Shown here: piece after piece, positions 46,870-62,000 of the stretch | How positions within the stretch are numbered: position 1 is the first letter of the stretch | How the letters are laid out: each line of letters opens with the position of its first letter | NCBI RefSeq assembly: GCF_000315625.1 | Contig: NW_005434612.1 | Location: 391,038 to 455,037 of the forward strand | Length of the DNA stretch: 64,000 nucleotides | Direction of reading: 5' to 3' | From: Guillardia theta CCMP2712 | Taxonomy: Eukaryota > Cryptophyceae > Pyrenomonadales > Geminigeraceae | Translations under genes and position numbers: made by a program | Notes under the pieces: model-generated | The model's input: only the letters and a program-made list of their open reading frames with translations | Told to the model about the DNA's origin: nothing | The model's database searches: none

Positions 46870-47780
46870 TGACAGAACAGACAGCACTGTCGCTCGATGA
46901 CTCCGATTGCCTCCTGAGCCGCTCCGGGGAGTCCCGGCACTAGAAAGCCGCCGAGTCGGAAGACTCCGGTGACGTGCCACCGTAACGATGATCCTGCTCG
47001 TCCCGGGCCCTGGTCCGGCGGCCGCGCGAAGTTCGTCAGTCTCAGAAACGCGAGCCTCGGAGTCAGACGCGGCCGCGCACAGTTCAGTCCGACCGTACAC
47101 ACGGTGTCAGGTCAGGGGTGACCGTCAGTCAGGCCGGCCCCCCACGATGCCACGGTGCGCCGCGGCCGGGCCGCACCGGCCGGGCCCTCAGCGGCTCAGA
47201 CTACCTAACTTCGCCTTGAAGTGAGTCACGTTGAGTCTCACCGGACAGGCTGCGTCTGTGGTGGTCGGTTATGAGCCTCTGAGAGACGAAGGTTGCGGCA
47301 CTTCTGATAGGAGGGTAGGGGTACATGCTGAGGGGGTTAGGGGTAGTTGAGATGGGTGGGTCAATCTGTGGGGGTGGTACCAGTGTTGGGGGTAGCGAGT
47401 GCAAAGCCATTTTAAGGTGGGGTACTTGAAGAATTTTCCAGTAGGGGTGGTGCCATTTCTTTAAAAAACAGCCCAACGGGTACTCTTATCACCCTACCCC
47501 TCCGTCTCCATTTGAAATTAGCACTGTCCATGGGAGCTCTACGGTAGATAGGGGTACAAAAATCTTATCTGAGGGGTAGTCTGGTTAGGGTAGAGGGAAA
47601 CGTAGGGTGGGGTGGTGGTCATCTCTCTATTATCAAGTTTTAAACGTCCTCGTGATGCGAATTATGCCTACCCCCTCCAAAATTGACCCCTACCACCTAT
47701 GTCCAGATGTTTGTCTGTATAAAAAGGGGGGTTAATTTCATGACCCCACCCCCAGATTTGAAGCTGTGTACTCTTAAGCA
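46870..47780. repeat. Intergenic composite repeat, second large copy
   Basis: 46890-47220 is GC-rich with GAAGTTCGTCAG and GGCCGGGCC words. 47290-47740 is the G-rich GGGGTAGGGGT type, with GGGGTACTTG, GGGGGTTAGGGGTAG and CTACCCC on either strand. The same order of blocks occurs at 44050-45230. A (TCC)n tract follows at 47868-47910 just before the transporter start. Confidence 0.55.
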
Positions 47781-47991
47781 TCTCTTCGGGGACTTTGTCT
47801 CGCCGCTCGCTTGCTCCTGCTTCCCCGCGCTCTCGCGTTTCTCGCGTCCCTGCTGCGGTTGCCTCCTCGTCCTCCTCCTCCTCCTCCTCCTCCTCCTCCT
47901 CCTCCTCCTCTCCCGTCTCCTCTCATCCCGACGACCTGGAAGCTCAGGGAACTTCAACCCCTCCAAGCAACAAGGAAATCTGGTTTGAGAT

Positions 47992-49977
47992 ATGGCAACG
48001 CAAACCGGGGAACTGGTTTACCCCTCGCACGAGCAGTTTGCTCTGTCCGACCATGCGCACCTGAATGATGCGCATGCAGTGAAGAGCATGAATGCAGGCA
48101 GCAACGTGTCCTCGCTCTTGATGGGGGGACAGTCCAACGTGAGTCAGAGCAGGTCGCTGAAAGGAAGCTCCCTGCGCGTAGGACACCCTGCGCACTTTGC
48201 CTGGTCGGACGTTGGCTTCACTCTCTCCCCGAAAGTGATCAGAGGGAATAAAGACCCGCAGGTCCTTAAGTCCTTGAAGGGATACGCCAAGCCCGGTGAG
48301 ATCGTCGCCATCATGGGAGCGAGTGGGAGTGGCAAGACGTCGCTGCTGAATGTGCTCAGCGGACGGGTAGTGTCGATGAACGGGCATGTGGTGACCTCCA
48401 AGTTCACAGTCAACGGTCACCCCACTAGTGGTGAGGAGCTCGGACCACAGATTGCGTACGTCATGCAGGAAGACACCTTGTGCCCAACATCAACACCGCG
48501 CGAGGCCCTGGAGTTCAGCGCGAAGTTGAGGCTTCCCCCTTCCGTGACCGATGCAGAGAGGACGAGGATGGTCAACGACGTGATCACGATCCTCCACCTT
48601 GACAGATGTGCGGACACCCTCATCGGTGACGAGATGATCAAGGGCATCTCAGGTGGAGAGAAGAGGTGAATGAATCTGTCTGCTGCCTGGAAGGAATACC
48701 TGACTGAATGTCGCAGGCGAACAAGCATCGGTGTGGAACTAATCACCTCGCCTTCAATTCTCTTTCTTGATGAACCAACGTCAGGACTTGACTCTTTCGC
48801 GGCATACAACGTCATCCAGGCTCTGAAGGATCTGGCTGGCCTTGGGTGTACTGTGCTGTGCACTATCCATCAGCCCTCATCTGAAGTCTTTCACCTCTTC
48901 GATCGGACGATCCTGCTGGCAGAAGGAAGGACCCTCTACGATGGGAGAGTTGATCAGCTCTGTGATCACTTCATGAGGATCGGGTATCCTGTACCGGAGG
49001 AGACGAACCCTGCCGATCACGTCATGTTCCTGATGCAGACCCTGGACAAGTCGCTGCTCAAGGACCTCTGCATGGCCTACGCAGCGGCCAACGACAAGTT
49101 CGACCCTCACACTGCGTGTGCGTTGGATGGAGGAGACATTCCTCGCAAGCTCAAGCGAGTACAGGCTGGCTGGTTCACTCAGTTCATGGTGCTTGGAATG
49201 CGGGAGGTACAGACGGTTACCAGGAACAAGGGAGCGCTGATCGCGAGGTTCGGATCGGCGATTGGGCTCAACCTCATCTTCGCTCTCATCTTTTACAAGG
49301 TTGGCAATGGTGGTGATATCCAGTCTCACTTCGGTGCCTTGGTGTTCCTCGCCATCAGCGCCATGTTCGGAGCAGCTCAGCCCGTCATCCTGACCTTCCC
49401 TGCTGAGCGCCCTCGGTTTGTCCGTGAGTACGCGACAGGCACTTACGGGGCAGTGCCTTACTTCTGGTCGAAGCTCTTTACGGAGCTGCCGCTCACCTTC
49501 TTAGTGGCTCTGGTGGTCTTCCTTGTCACCTACTGGACTGAAGCTCTCAAGGGAAATTTCATCTTGCACGTGCTCATTGTCTGGCTCGTCAGCATCGCAG
49601 CCTCATCGACAGCTCTCTTTGCCGGCAGCATCGCATCCAACGTCAAGGTCGCCACGGAAGCGCTTCCAGCTATTTTCGTACCACAGATCTTGTTTGCGGG
49701 CTTCTTCATCAAGATCGAACTCATCCCTGTGTGGATCCGCTGGGCTCAGTACCTCTGCTCGCTCAAGTTCGGCGTCAACCTCATCATCCTCAACGAGTTT
49801 CATCGCTCGTGCCCTCCTGATCAGACGGTTGCCTGCGACTTCCTCATTTCTACGAGCGCTGCCGATCCCAAGATCTGGTACGTGTACGTCATTATCCTCC
49901 TTGCCATCTTCCTTGGGTTTCGTCTTCTTGCGCTGTTCGCGCTTACTCGCCGAGCTCGTGGCTTTGCACTCGCATAA
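47992..49977 (+). CDS. ABCG-type half transporter
   Basis: Exons 47992-48665 and 48717-49977, joined across a 51-nt intron in phase 2, give 644 residues. The nucleotide-binding domain comes first: Walker A GASGSGKT (about residues 110-117), a Q-loop near QEDTLCPT, ABC signature ISGGEKRR exactly at the splice junction, Walker B ILFLDEPTSGLD and an H-loop in TIHQPSSEVFHLFD. Six membrane helices then begin near residue 410 (ARFGSAIGLNLIFALIFYKV, ending VIILLAIFLGFRLLALFAL). NBD-then-TMD order is the White/ABCG half-transporter layout, which works as a dimer and moves lipids, pigments or xenobiotics. Substrate and membrane are unknown. ATG 47992 is the only one near the conserved start. Confidence 0.93.
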
Positions 49978-49979
49978 GC

Positions 49980-50690
49980 AGCAGCGGACGGACTGTCAAG
50001 TCTGCTTGTTAAACCTAGTGAAACAAATAGAAACTTGTGTGACCATGCGCAGGGTGTTGGTGTACCCTACCCCACCTCAACCTCTCTTTGACAGTAGATC
50101 GCAGGGGTGAATGACCGGTAGGGATGGTGAAGTTCATACTGGGTGGGTATTCTACTCAAGTATAGGGGGTAGGGGTGATGAAACAGACAGGGGTGTTGAT
50201 ACCAGTGTTAATGGGATGTTTGACGGGGTGGGGGTGGTTTGGGGCGGAGGCCGAGGATGGCGAAGCTGCTATGGCTGATGACGATGGCGACGATGGCGAT
50301 GGGGATGAGAAGCGAAGGATGGGGAGACGGAAGAAGACACGTGGTGAGACGATGCAAGGAGAGAGGAGGAGAGGAGGAGACAAGAGAAGAAGCGATGAAC
50401 GATGGTATAGAAGTCTAGTCCAGGAAGGGGAGCAATCAGATATTGCACGAGAGGAGGACAAGCACAGACAGGGAGTCACCAAGGTCAAACTTAAAACCAT
50501 ATGTGATGGAGGATGATGAAAGATGTGGATGAGCGTGAAGAGAGGAGACGTGAAGCAAGGAGGTGAGATGGAGGTGGCATGGGAGTAGGATAGAGGGTAA
50601 GAGAAGAGGAGAGAGCCTTTCAGAGAACAGTCAAGGGGAATGAGTTAGGAGCGTCAAACGTAGGGAGGAAAAAGGGTTGAGAGGGGAGGA
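49980..50690. other. Intergenic with GGGGTAGGGG fragment
   Basis: 50060-50240 carries CTACCCCACC and GGGGGTAGGGGTGATG words. 50240-50500 is purine-rich (GATGGCGATGG). A Met-initiated frame at 50178 (MKQTGVLIPVLMGCLTG) looks like a leader but lies in the repeat. It could be the missing first exon of the CutA gene or chance. Confidence 0.35.
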
Positions 50691-50719
50691 AGGAACTGAA
50701 AGGATTGCACTGAATCAAG

Positions 50720-50822
50720 TCCTAATTCAGACTCTTCAACCCTTTCCTTCACCCTTACGACTTCGCGGAGGCTTCTTTGGTTGGTGGAACCAGCAGCAGC
50801 AGCAGCAGCAGCAGGAAATGTT

Positions 50823-50866
<44 letters not shown>

Positions 50867-52363
50867 CCGAGGATAAGCCGCTGCACGTGCATGCTGTGGA
50901 GTACGGGCTGGCGGGGACGATGGACGGGATCCGGTCAGGCATTGGGCAGGGAGTAGGAAGTGAACTAGCTCGAGCTGTTACCTCAGCAATGCAGCATGGC
51001 GGACACGTGGGACAACTCGCCTTCATCCATGCGGTGTCCGCCTGGAGAGGCCGCCAGGTCCTTACCCCCTCCTTCTCCCTCCCTCTCCTTCTCCTCCTTT
51101 CCTTTTTCCTCCCTCCTCCTGCATCTTCTCTTCATCGCCTCTCGATCTGCATCCTCTTTGTCCGCCCTCCCTCTTGCAACTTCGTCCTCACGCAGCCTCC
51201 AGCGGCGTTCACAATGCCCAGCGGTGAGGAGCGGTGAGGAGCATGGCGATGCGGCTGCAGGAAGGCGATCCTTCGTCTGCTTCGTGACAGCGCCAAACGA
51301 GGAGGTGGCGACGAACCTCGCGCGCGAACTTGTCGCGTCAGGATGCGCCGCCTGTGTCAACCAAGTTGGAGGAGTCACGTCGACCTACGTGAGAGATGAT
51401 GAAAAGGAGGAGGGAGGGAGGGAGGGAGGGAGGAGGGGAGGGGAGGGGAGGGGAGGGGAGGGGAGGGGAGGGGGAGGGGAGGGGAGGGGAGGGGAGGGGA
51501 GGGAGGGGAGGGGAGGGNNNNNNNNNNNNNNNNNNNNNNNNNNNNNNNNNNNNNNNNNNNNNNNNNNNNNNNNNNNNNNNNNNNNNNNNNNNNNNNNNNN
51601 NNNNNNNNNNNNNNNNNNNNNNNNNNNNNNNNNNNNNNNNNNNNNNNNNNNNNNNNNNNNNNNNNNNNNNNNNNNNNNNNNNNNNNNNNNNNNNNNNNGG
51701 AAATGTGAGGGGCAGAGAAGACAAAATGAGCAGGAAAACAAAACAACGAAGAGACAGGGAAATGGGAGATCGAAGCGGTACGAAGGTCGAAGGTCAAAGA
51801 ATAGTCACCTCGATGATCCCCGCTATCTATTTTGTCTATTTTTTCTCTTGCTGATTTCTGTTGTTGAGACGCTACGGAGGCGAATCCTATCACCTCGCCG
51901 TTGACAGTAAAGAACATGACATCCATTTCAAACACCTAAAATTATGGTCATTCTCAACATAGGGAGGGAGGGAGGGAGGGAGGGAGGGAGGAGTGGCAGG
52001 GTTGACGGCATCGAAGATGTGGGAAGGAAAAATCCAGACGGATTCAGAGGTTCTTCTAATCATCAAGACAGTCGAGGAGAGAATCGCTGACATTCAGGTG
52101 CTCGACTGGAGGAGAAGAGGGAGGAGGAGAAAGAAGCTGATGTGTTGGTTGGGGTCAGGAGAAGATCAAGGAGACTCATCCTCATTCAGTGCCAGAGTTC
52201 ATCGCCATGGACATCAGTGCAGGTCGGGTAAAGGAGGGAGCAAGGGATGACAGTGAGGGGAGGGCAGGGGAGGGGAGAGAGGGAGAGGAGGGGTGAGGCT
52301 CACTGATCTCCAGGGCTTCCGGAGTACATGCAGTGGCTGCAGCACACGTGCAAGGTAAAGTGA
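50720..52363 (+). CDS. CUTA: CutA-like protein with poly-Gln N-terminal extension
   Basis: Exons: from an acceptor at about 50730 to 51057, then 51203-51388, 52017-52097, 52159-52222 and 52314-52363, all in phase. The CutA core is unmistakable: SFVCFVTAPNEEVATNLARE, SGCAACVNQVGGVTSTY, MWEGKIQTDSEVLLIIKT, THPHSVPEFIAMDIS and LPEYMQWLQ. CutA forms trimers and has been tied to metal tolerance and to membrane anchoring of acetylcholinesterase; its basic role is unsettled. The extension holds SPLRLRGGFFGWW, two Gln runs coded by CAG repeats (50789-50865) and a Gly-rich helix (GTMDGIRSGIGQGVG), unusual for CutA. Intron 51389-52016 contains an assembly gap and a GGGGA array. The start codon was not identified. 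Confidence 0.8.
50789..50865 (+). repeat. CAG/GCA trinucleotide runs coding poly-Gln
   Basis: Two CAG runs, split by GAAATGTTAATA, encode about 8 and 13 Gln residues in the frame of the CutA extension. Confidence 0.85.
51415..51698. repeat. (GGGGA)n array and assembly gap (181 N)
   Basis: A GGGAG/GGGGA array (51415-51517) runs into N 51518-51698. Both lie within the CutA intron 51389-52016, so no exon need be missing. Confidence 0.95.
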
Positions 52364-52470
52364 CCAGAAGAAGAACATGATGAGCTGCTGGTGAAGATAA
52401 ACAAATAAAAGTTGTCGTCTTGCTCCTCGTCACTTGTCTTCTTCGTCATCGTTGTCTTCATCTATCGTCT

Positions 52471-55212
<2,742 letters not shown>

Positions 55213-55772
55213 GCTCCTATGCCGCTCTCAATGCTCCTTCAACTGCTCTCAACATGCTCTTCCTACCTCCACCCTCGTCCGAAGATCCGCAAGCTTGCGA
55301 GTCGCTTGAGCGGGTTGATGGTCCTCCTTAAAGCTACAAGCAATCAGTCCCTCCCTCTCTCCCCCTCATCCTTTCCTCCCTCATGTGTCCCTCCCCTCTG
55401 TTCCTGTCCCTCCCCCTACTCTCCTCGTCTCCTTCCCTTCCCCCCACTACCCCCCCCGTCCTTTCGCCTTCCCTCGCACTTGCGTGGTCACGTCCCCTCA
55501 CCATGGCAGAGCATCGCGAACGTTCGGGGGTGGCGGGAGGCCAGGGAGGGGGTGGGGGTTGAGAGAAGAAGCTGACGCACGAGGAGGCAGGGGAGAGAGG
55601 AGGAGGAGGAGGAGGAGGAGGGAGAGGAGGGTAGCAGACGAGAGAGAGGGAACAGGCGAGCGAGGACGAGGACACAGCTTCATTCAATCTTGTGCTACAT
55701 GTGCTAACATGCCATCTCGGTTCTCCTTTCTCCCTCTACAGCCATCCGCAGCTTGACCTTTGAATCTCCTAC
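55213..55772. other. Intergenic, CT-rich then GA-rich
   Basis: Between the oxidoreductase start and the RPSA stop, both minus. CT-rich (55340-55500), then (GGA)n (55590-55620). Nothing coding is recognised. Confidence 0.5.
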
Positions 55773-56766
55773 TCACTGGGCAGTGAACATAGGGGCTCCA
55801 GCCGCATCTCCGGCTCCCCACTCAGCTCCACCAGCCTGCGCTCCCCACTCGTGCGCACCAGCACCAGCCCACTCGCCAGCTCCCTGCAGAGTCGCGTCGT
55901 AGCCCGTAGCATTGAATTCAGCAGGAGGAGCCTCGATGGCCTCCTTCTCGTTCTCCGCCTCCTTCTCCGCCTCCTCGGGGTCGCGGTAGAAGAACATGTC
56001 CACCATGATGTCCCACGGCGAGTTGCGCTGGATCACGTTGCGGAGGCGAAGGACCTCACGGGCGAGGAGCCAGTAGAGGAGGCCGATGGACTGCAGCAAA
56101 GTCAGCGCAGGGGAGGGCAGGGGAAGATCTTCACCTGCTTGCCCTTGTTGTTGGCAGGAACGGCGACGTCGACGAAGCGGAGAGGAGAGTCGGTGTCGCA
56201 GAAGGCAACAGTGGGGATGTTGACGAAGGAGGACTCGTGGAGGGGCTGCGAGTCCGTGCGGGGGTCGGTGATGACGAGGAGGCGGGGCTCCTGGAACTGC
56301 TGCTGGATCTGGTTGGTGAAGGTACCGGGGGTGTAGCGACCAGCCATGTAGTTGGCGCCAGTGTACTGACCGAACTTGAGCACGGCACGCTGACCATAAG
56401 GACGAGCAGAGATTACGCAAACTGTCAACAAGTCAATGGCGATCTCCTCGACCTCAGCCTCTCCCCCCCGCCTCATCCCCTGTCATCGCTGCCCTCCCTT
56501 TGCTCGTCTCTTGCTCGTCTCTTCTTACCATCAGCGGGGTTCTCGATGGCGACAACAATGCGGGCAGCGAGCATGAGCTTCTCCCACGTCTTGGCCAAGT
56601 TGATGATGTAAAGACCGTCAGCGCGGCGCTTCCAGATGTACGGCATCATCTTGTTGTCCAAGTTCTTGGTTCCGAGATGAACGTGGGCGGCGAGCATCTT
56701 CGCCCAGTCATCGTCGGTGGCTCGAAGCGCGGGAGGGAGGCTGGTGTTAGACTGCACCATCCACAT
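55773..56766 (-). CDS. RPSA: Small-subunit ribosomal protein SA (uS2 / S0)
   Basis: Exons 56766-56529, 56421-56135 and 56090-55773 in phase give 280 residues. Strongly conserved blocks are [76 protein letters not shown] and [16 protein letters not shown], then the eukaryote-specific AREVLRLRN region and an acidic/Trp-rich tail ([14 protein letters not shown]) like other eukaryotic SA proteins. It sits on the 40S head-body junction and is needed for 18S rRNA maturation. The [17 protein letters not shown] block follows the first intron. The start could be Met 56766 or Met 56760. Confidence 0.97.
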
Positions 56767-57093
56767 CAGCTACATGGGAGCGACTTTCCTGATGCTACCA
56801 TGCATTCTGAACACACGACAATACACATGTAGAGAGAAAAAATATCTTCCTCAAAGAAAAAAACTCCAGGAACGTCCGCAAAAGGGAAGGATGTTCATGG
56901 AAGAAGATAATGCTGAGGAGCACAAGAAGGAATGTAGCCCTCATATAACAGACGGCGCAGAATATATGCAAGAACGCAGCAAAAGGCACAGTGGACCGCC
57001 TTTTGTGGAGGCTTTGAAGAAGGGAGAAATGAGAAAGTACAGCAGCAGCAGCAGCAGCAGCATTATCATCATCATCATCATCATCATCATCAT

Positions 57094-57126
<33 letters not shown>

Positions 57127-57675
57127 TGTCGTCTTCATCATCCTCCTCCTCCACCTCCTCCACCTCCTCCACCTCCTCCACCTCCTCTCACCATGGCTGC
57201 ACGCGATGGCGTGGGTGAGAACCGGAGCTGCGCGTGCGACTAAAAAAAACAATTGGGGTCAACAGGATACCCACCCTTAGATCACCCATAACCCCTTCAT
57301 CATGTACAAATTGGACCCCACGATTTGTATGCAGCGCGTGGCCATCAACCTTTGGGACCCCCATTTTTACCCAACAAACCAGAGGGATGGGTCAACAGAA
57401 TTTGCCCACGTCCCCACATAGACCACTGCTGGCCCCACAGGACCAACTCGAACATAGTTCAGTTCCCCGGCCGTTTTCCCCAGCAGCGGCCCCGAGCCGG
57501 GCCGGACTCACCCGGTGACCGTCTGGGCCGCAGGGTCCGACTGGAGGGTTCGGATAGTCTAGTCATGACTCAGTCGGTCAGTTCACGTTGACTCATGTAT
57601 TCGACCTTGATGACAAGTATCGTAGTATGACTCCGACTTAGTCTGATCTAAGTCACCTACAGTTCTTCCGAGACT
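56767..57675. other. Intergenic with (ATC)n microsatellite and composite repeat
   Basis: 57059-57127 is a near-perfect ATC array, followed by (CTC/CAC) triplets to 57187. 57240-57470 has ACCCCA and CCCATAACCCC words, and 57470-57545 is GC-rich (CCCCGAGCCGGGCC) followed by GACTCAGTCGGTCAGTTCACG. This is an inverted-order copy of the composite block seen at 44 and 47 kb. No gene is seen. Confidence 0.5.
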
Positions 57676-58752
57676 TCACGTCCACTCGTTGCTTTCCTCT
57701 TGCTGGCCTCCTTCGACTTGAGCTGCGATCATCTCGTGGTGGAGGTCGATCACCATCACGCAGATGTTGTCGTAGGACCCCAACCTGTACGCCTCTCTCA
57801 CCAGCTCTTCGGCGCCATGATCCTTCTCTTCCCACTTCTTCCACACGAATTCGACGGCCTCTTGCGAGCTCATCACGTCCCAGAGCCCGTCGGTAGCCAG
57901 CAGGACGAACCGCTGGGCCTGAGGCTCGCGGGGCTTCACGTGGATCTCGGGCTCGGCGATGACGAACTGCTTCAGCTCAGCGTCGCCGATGGCGCGAGAG
58001 ACCGCGAGGTAGCCCATGACGCGAGGGACCCCCAGCTCGACCACAAAGCCTCCAGCAGCCTCAATGCGCGCCTGCTCGTCTGGACGTCCAGGTTTGTGAT
58101 CCTCTGTCAGGTCGATAGCTCTCACCTCCCCTCCCATCTCCTCCCCTTCCTCCTCCGCCTTCACCGCCAGCACAGCTCGAGAGTCGCCCGCATTCGCAGC
58201 AATGATGAAGGAGGGAGAGACAGCGACAGTGACGACACAGCAGCCATCGCGGACGCCGAGGGAAATGAAGTCTTGATCGGTCTTGACGTACGCCTGCAGC
58301 AACAGCTTCACTCCCCTCTCACTCTCTCACTCCAAACTCACCTGCTGGATGGCAGACTGAACTTCAGCGAGAGACGTCTCCTCCTCCAGCGACGATGCGA
58401 TATTATGCAGGAGCATCTCCCGCACGTAGAGGCTCCCGCGATAACCGTTGTGCCCGTCGAACACTCCGAAGAGAGACAGGTCTCGCTTCTTGATCCTCTT
58501 CCCTTCCTTGCCTTGCCCTCCTCCCTGCCCCTCCTCCCCCTCCTTCTCTTTCGCCTCCTCTTGCTCGCCGCATCGCACAAGAGCTGCAAAATTGTCTTCC
58601 ATGTAGTTGGGCAGCCCCTGCATCATGCAGGCATGCATGGGTCCGTCTTCCTCTCGATGAGTTGTCAGGTGAATCTCGTTGAACGCATCGTCTTGTTGAA
58701 GCCCTCCAACTTTGGGTGTCTCCTTCTGCGGATCGAGATAGTCGTCTGCCAT
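57676..58752 (-). CDS. PP2C-type (PPM) Ser/Thr protein phosphatase
   Basis: Exons 58752-58342 and 58293-57676, joined across a 48-nt intron in phase 0, give 342 residues. All PP2C motifs are present: GLPNYMEDNFAAL, LFGVFDGHNG with metal-binding Asp-Gly, ANAGDSRAVLA, LTEDHKP with DEQARIEAAGG, MGYLAVSRAIGD, VLLATDGLWDVMSSQE and DNICVMVIDL. A Glu/Gly/Lys-rich insertion sits between the first two motifs (residues 75-100). The family removes phosphate from Ser/Thr using Mn or Mg. No targeting signal or extra domain is seen, so the pathway is unknown. Met 58752 is the first ATG; the open frame continues upstream to about 58785. Confidence 0.93.
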
Positions 58753-59004
58753 GAGACTCTCTTGCTCTCCTTCCCCCGACTCCACCTCCTCCTCCTCCTG
58801 CTCTCAAGTTTCGTCACTGCTGGTCGAGCTAGCAGTCAATCCTCACCTCGGCCGAGCTTTGGGTGTTTGAGGCGGCAGGGATGACCTTGAGGACTCTCCT
58901 TCCTGCTCAGCTGTCACGGACCAACAGAGGCAGCAGCTTCAAGGCAGCACGAGGAGCACGAGGAAGATCATCAAGGTAGGGAGGAGGTGCCAAGGGCAGC
59001 AGAT

Positions 59005-62000
59005 TCAACGGGCAGTGTCAAGGTGAAAGAGGGCATCACCGTATCGCTTTTGATTCAGCGCGCGTATAGCCTTGAGACTATCGTGGGGGTCGACGAAACG
59101 GACGAAGCCGTAGCCTTTGAAGGTAGGGGGACTCTTGGAGTGATCGAAGATCAAGCGCGCTTCCTTCACCTCCCCGTACTTTGAGAATAACATCTTGAGA
59201 TCTTCCTGCGCGCGGCAGTCAAACAATTCAATCCAAGTTCCCTGCCCCGTTACCAGTCTCTGAAAGCGCTTGTCGAGCCCTGTGACGAAGATCTCTTCGC
59301 ACATCAGCTCTGCCTCCGTCATGTTCGCGAGTGGATCCACTGTGGCAGACTTGAGCTTCTTCCTCCCGCTTGCTACAAGCTCTTCGTCTTCCTCCTGGTT
59401 TGTTTTCTCTCGCTTGTTGGCACTGGAGCTGTTGGAATCCTGAGAGCTTCTCATCCGTAGCTCGTCTTGAGAGTGAGCGAACAGGCAGTGCTCCATGTAT
59501 TTACATCTCCCCAGCTTCAGGTAGTTGGCGCACAACTCAGTCTTGTAGTTCCACCGCCTCTTCTTTCCCTGCCCTCCCTCCTCCTCTTGGTTCTTCGAGT
59601 TCTCCGCGTTTTGTCTTTGAAGGTCAACGGCAAGTCCAAAAAGCTCTGAGTTTGGATTGAGGCCCTAGGGAGACATGAGCTACCGACGGAAACAAAAGGA
59701 GGCACATGGGAGGAGAGTGGAAGAGACGGAAGTGCCAAGGAGAGGAGGGAGGAAAGCGGGTAGAGGCCGACATCGGAGAGGTTACCTCTTGTTGATTCTG
59801 AGGGACGTTGAGCTTCTTGTGTTGCTGCAGTGCGTTGATGAGAGCCTGCCAAGATTTAGATGGGTGAAGAGCACAACAAGGAAAACAACTTGCAGCATCT
59901 CGGGATCTTTCAGGATGGCACTCAAGTTTTCTGCCGAGCCACCAGCCTCTGGCGTTGGGCTCGCAGCACTGGTTTGCATCTCTTGCTTCTCCCTGAGTTT
60001 CTTCATCTCTACGTCCTGGTTGGCATGGGGCTGCATCTTCTCTATCGCCTCTTGCAGCATGAGGTAGCCCGAATTGTTCCGTTGCACCAGGGCAACTGAC
60101 GTCGCGACCCAGTTCTTCCTCACGAGGTTGTAAGCTGCATCGATCTTCACGATGTCTCCAACCCACAGCCCTTTGATCCCGCACGCATCTCGCAGCTCAT
60201 TCTTAATGTAGATACAATCGTCTGCAAATGAGAAGTTCTTTCCCGAGCTCGTGATGGTACAAGTGTACCCGATCTTGGGTGGCTGAAGTTGTTCAGGAAA
60301 GAATTGACTGACAGTCGACTTCTCGGCTTGTTGCGTCAAGGATGCGGTGACATCCTCCAAGGTCGATGAGTCTTTGACTGCGCAAGATGTCTCATTGTCC
60401 GGAGGGAGAGGCTGGCTCGTGGGGTCTGGAGAGTACTTTCCCTTGGAAACGCTCAATGCCCGCCAGTTGTTGCTTCCTTTCTTGTGCGGCTGGCAGATGA
60501 CTTGCAGCTCGAAGTTTCCCTGACCCTTGAGGATGTTCCACCACCGCTGAACCTCCAGCCATAAATCTTGCGAGAATGTTCGCCGCGAGATGAAGATATC
60601 GGCTTGTCCCGGAGCAGATTCTGAGATGCAGAAGTGTGCGTCCGGGGGATACGAGTCTGACGCCATCACCCTCGCGATCTTGCCCGAAAAGGTCGAGTTT
60701 TCTGGGCCGTTTTCTGCGGCAACTGGACCTGAACCTGTTCGGTCTGTCTGCGTCAAGATGGCTGCCAACTTCGAGGTGTCAAAAGGAGATCGAAGCTCAT
60801 CCCTCCCATGCGCAAACGAGCATATCCTCTCGAACTGACAGGTTCCTTTCTGCATGAACTCACGGCACAAGCGAGTCTTGTGGAGAAGCAAGTGCTTTGG
60901 GATTGTCAGAAGAGAATTGGACTTGTCGGCGTCCGTTTGGGCATTGCTATCTGCTTTTTCTGCAGGCACGGTACTCTCGGAGGTTCTTGCAGCTTCAATA
61001 TGGTTGGACTTCTGTTTCTCTTCCTGATGGTCTAAGTTTTGATTCCTCATCAAGCCCGGGGCTGGAGAACTTCTTGGAGGAGCAGCAGCGTGTTGATTGA
61101 AGGAGTCTTCTTCCATGGGTGAGTCATACCTCATGTTGCTGCGATGGTCCCAACGGTTATCTGCGGGTTCCTTGTGTAGACGAGGATGAAGAGGTCGTCT
61201 TGAAGGTGCTTCAGATCCATCGGCCGCGATCTTCTTGTCACTCATCCTTCCTGTAAGTCTTCGAGTCGCTGCTTCTTCTGGTCTCAGACTGTAAACGGGA
61301 GAATGCGGCCTCATCCTGTCTTTGGACACGACGACTTGTCCCGTCATGAGCATCGCCGACTCGAAGGAAATCGGTTCGCCCGATCGATACACCACTTGGC
61401 CATCTCTCGAGATGTAGTCTTTGTGATACAAGGATCTCCATCGATCTACTATTCGTTTGAGGTCCGCACTCCCCCCGAGATGGTTCAGGATAGACAAGCA
61501 CTTCTGAGCTACCTCACTCTTCAATGCAGCTAGGTTGTTCCTAGAACGATCTTCCGACTTGCTTTTCCTGATGGAGGAGGAGGATATTTCCTTTCTGGCA
61601 GCATCTCGATGGTATTCGTGTGCCTTTCCCAACTTCCTGGAGTAAGCCCGCGCTTCTGCTATAGACGCGCTTCGCTCGTCGTCATCGGAATTCCGAGCTC
61701 CACCCCTGAGCCGGCACAGGGACATTACTGCATACTCCACATGAGCGCAGGAGAGCTGTGTGCTGCCTCGAGAAGCTTCAAGCCCTTGAGGCTGCCGCGC
61801 GAGTTGTCTGTCTGGGGGAAACGGAAGAGAGGTGAGGATCTTACAACTAGCTGCAGTGATGGCTAAGTTTTCAAGGTGAGACGGACACTGATGGTTCTTC
61901 GATCCGGCCAAGGCAAGAGTGCACAGCAAGATCAAAACAAAGCTCGTCGAACTTCTATGGACTAGAAATGCTCGTGACCAACTTAGACCTTCACTCCTTG

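Noticed and set aside
49523-50110. 195-codon Ser/Arg-rich frame over the ABC transporter
   Set aside because: Out-of-frame shadow of the well-supported transmembrane exon.
57700-58884. 394-codon plus-strand frame
   Set aside because: Antisense shadow of the PP2C gene, whose catalytic motifs are all on the minus strand.
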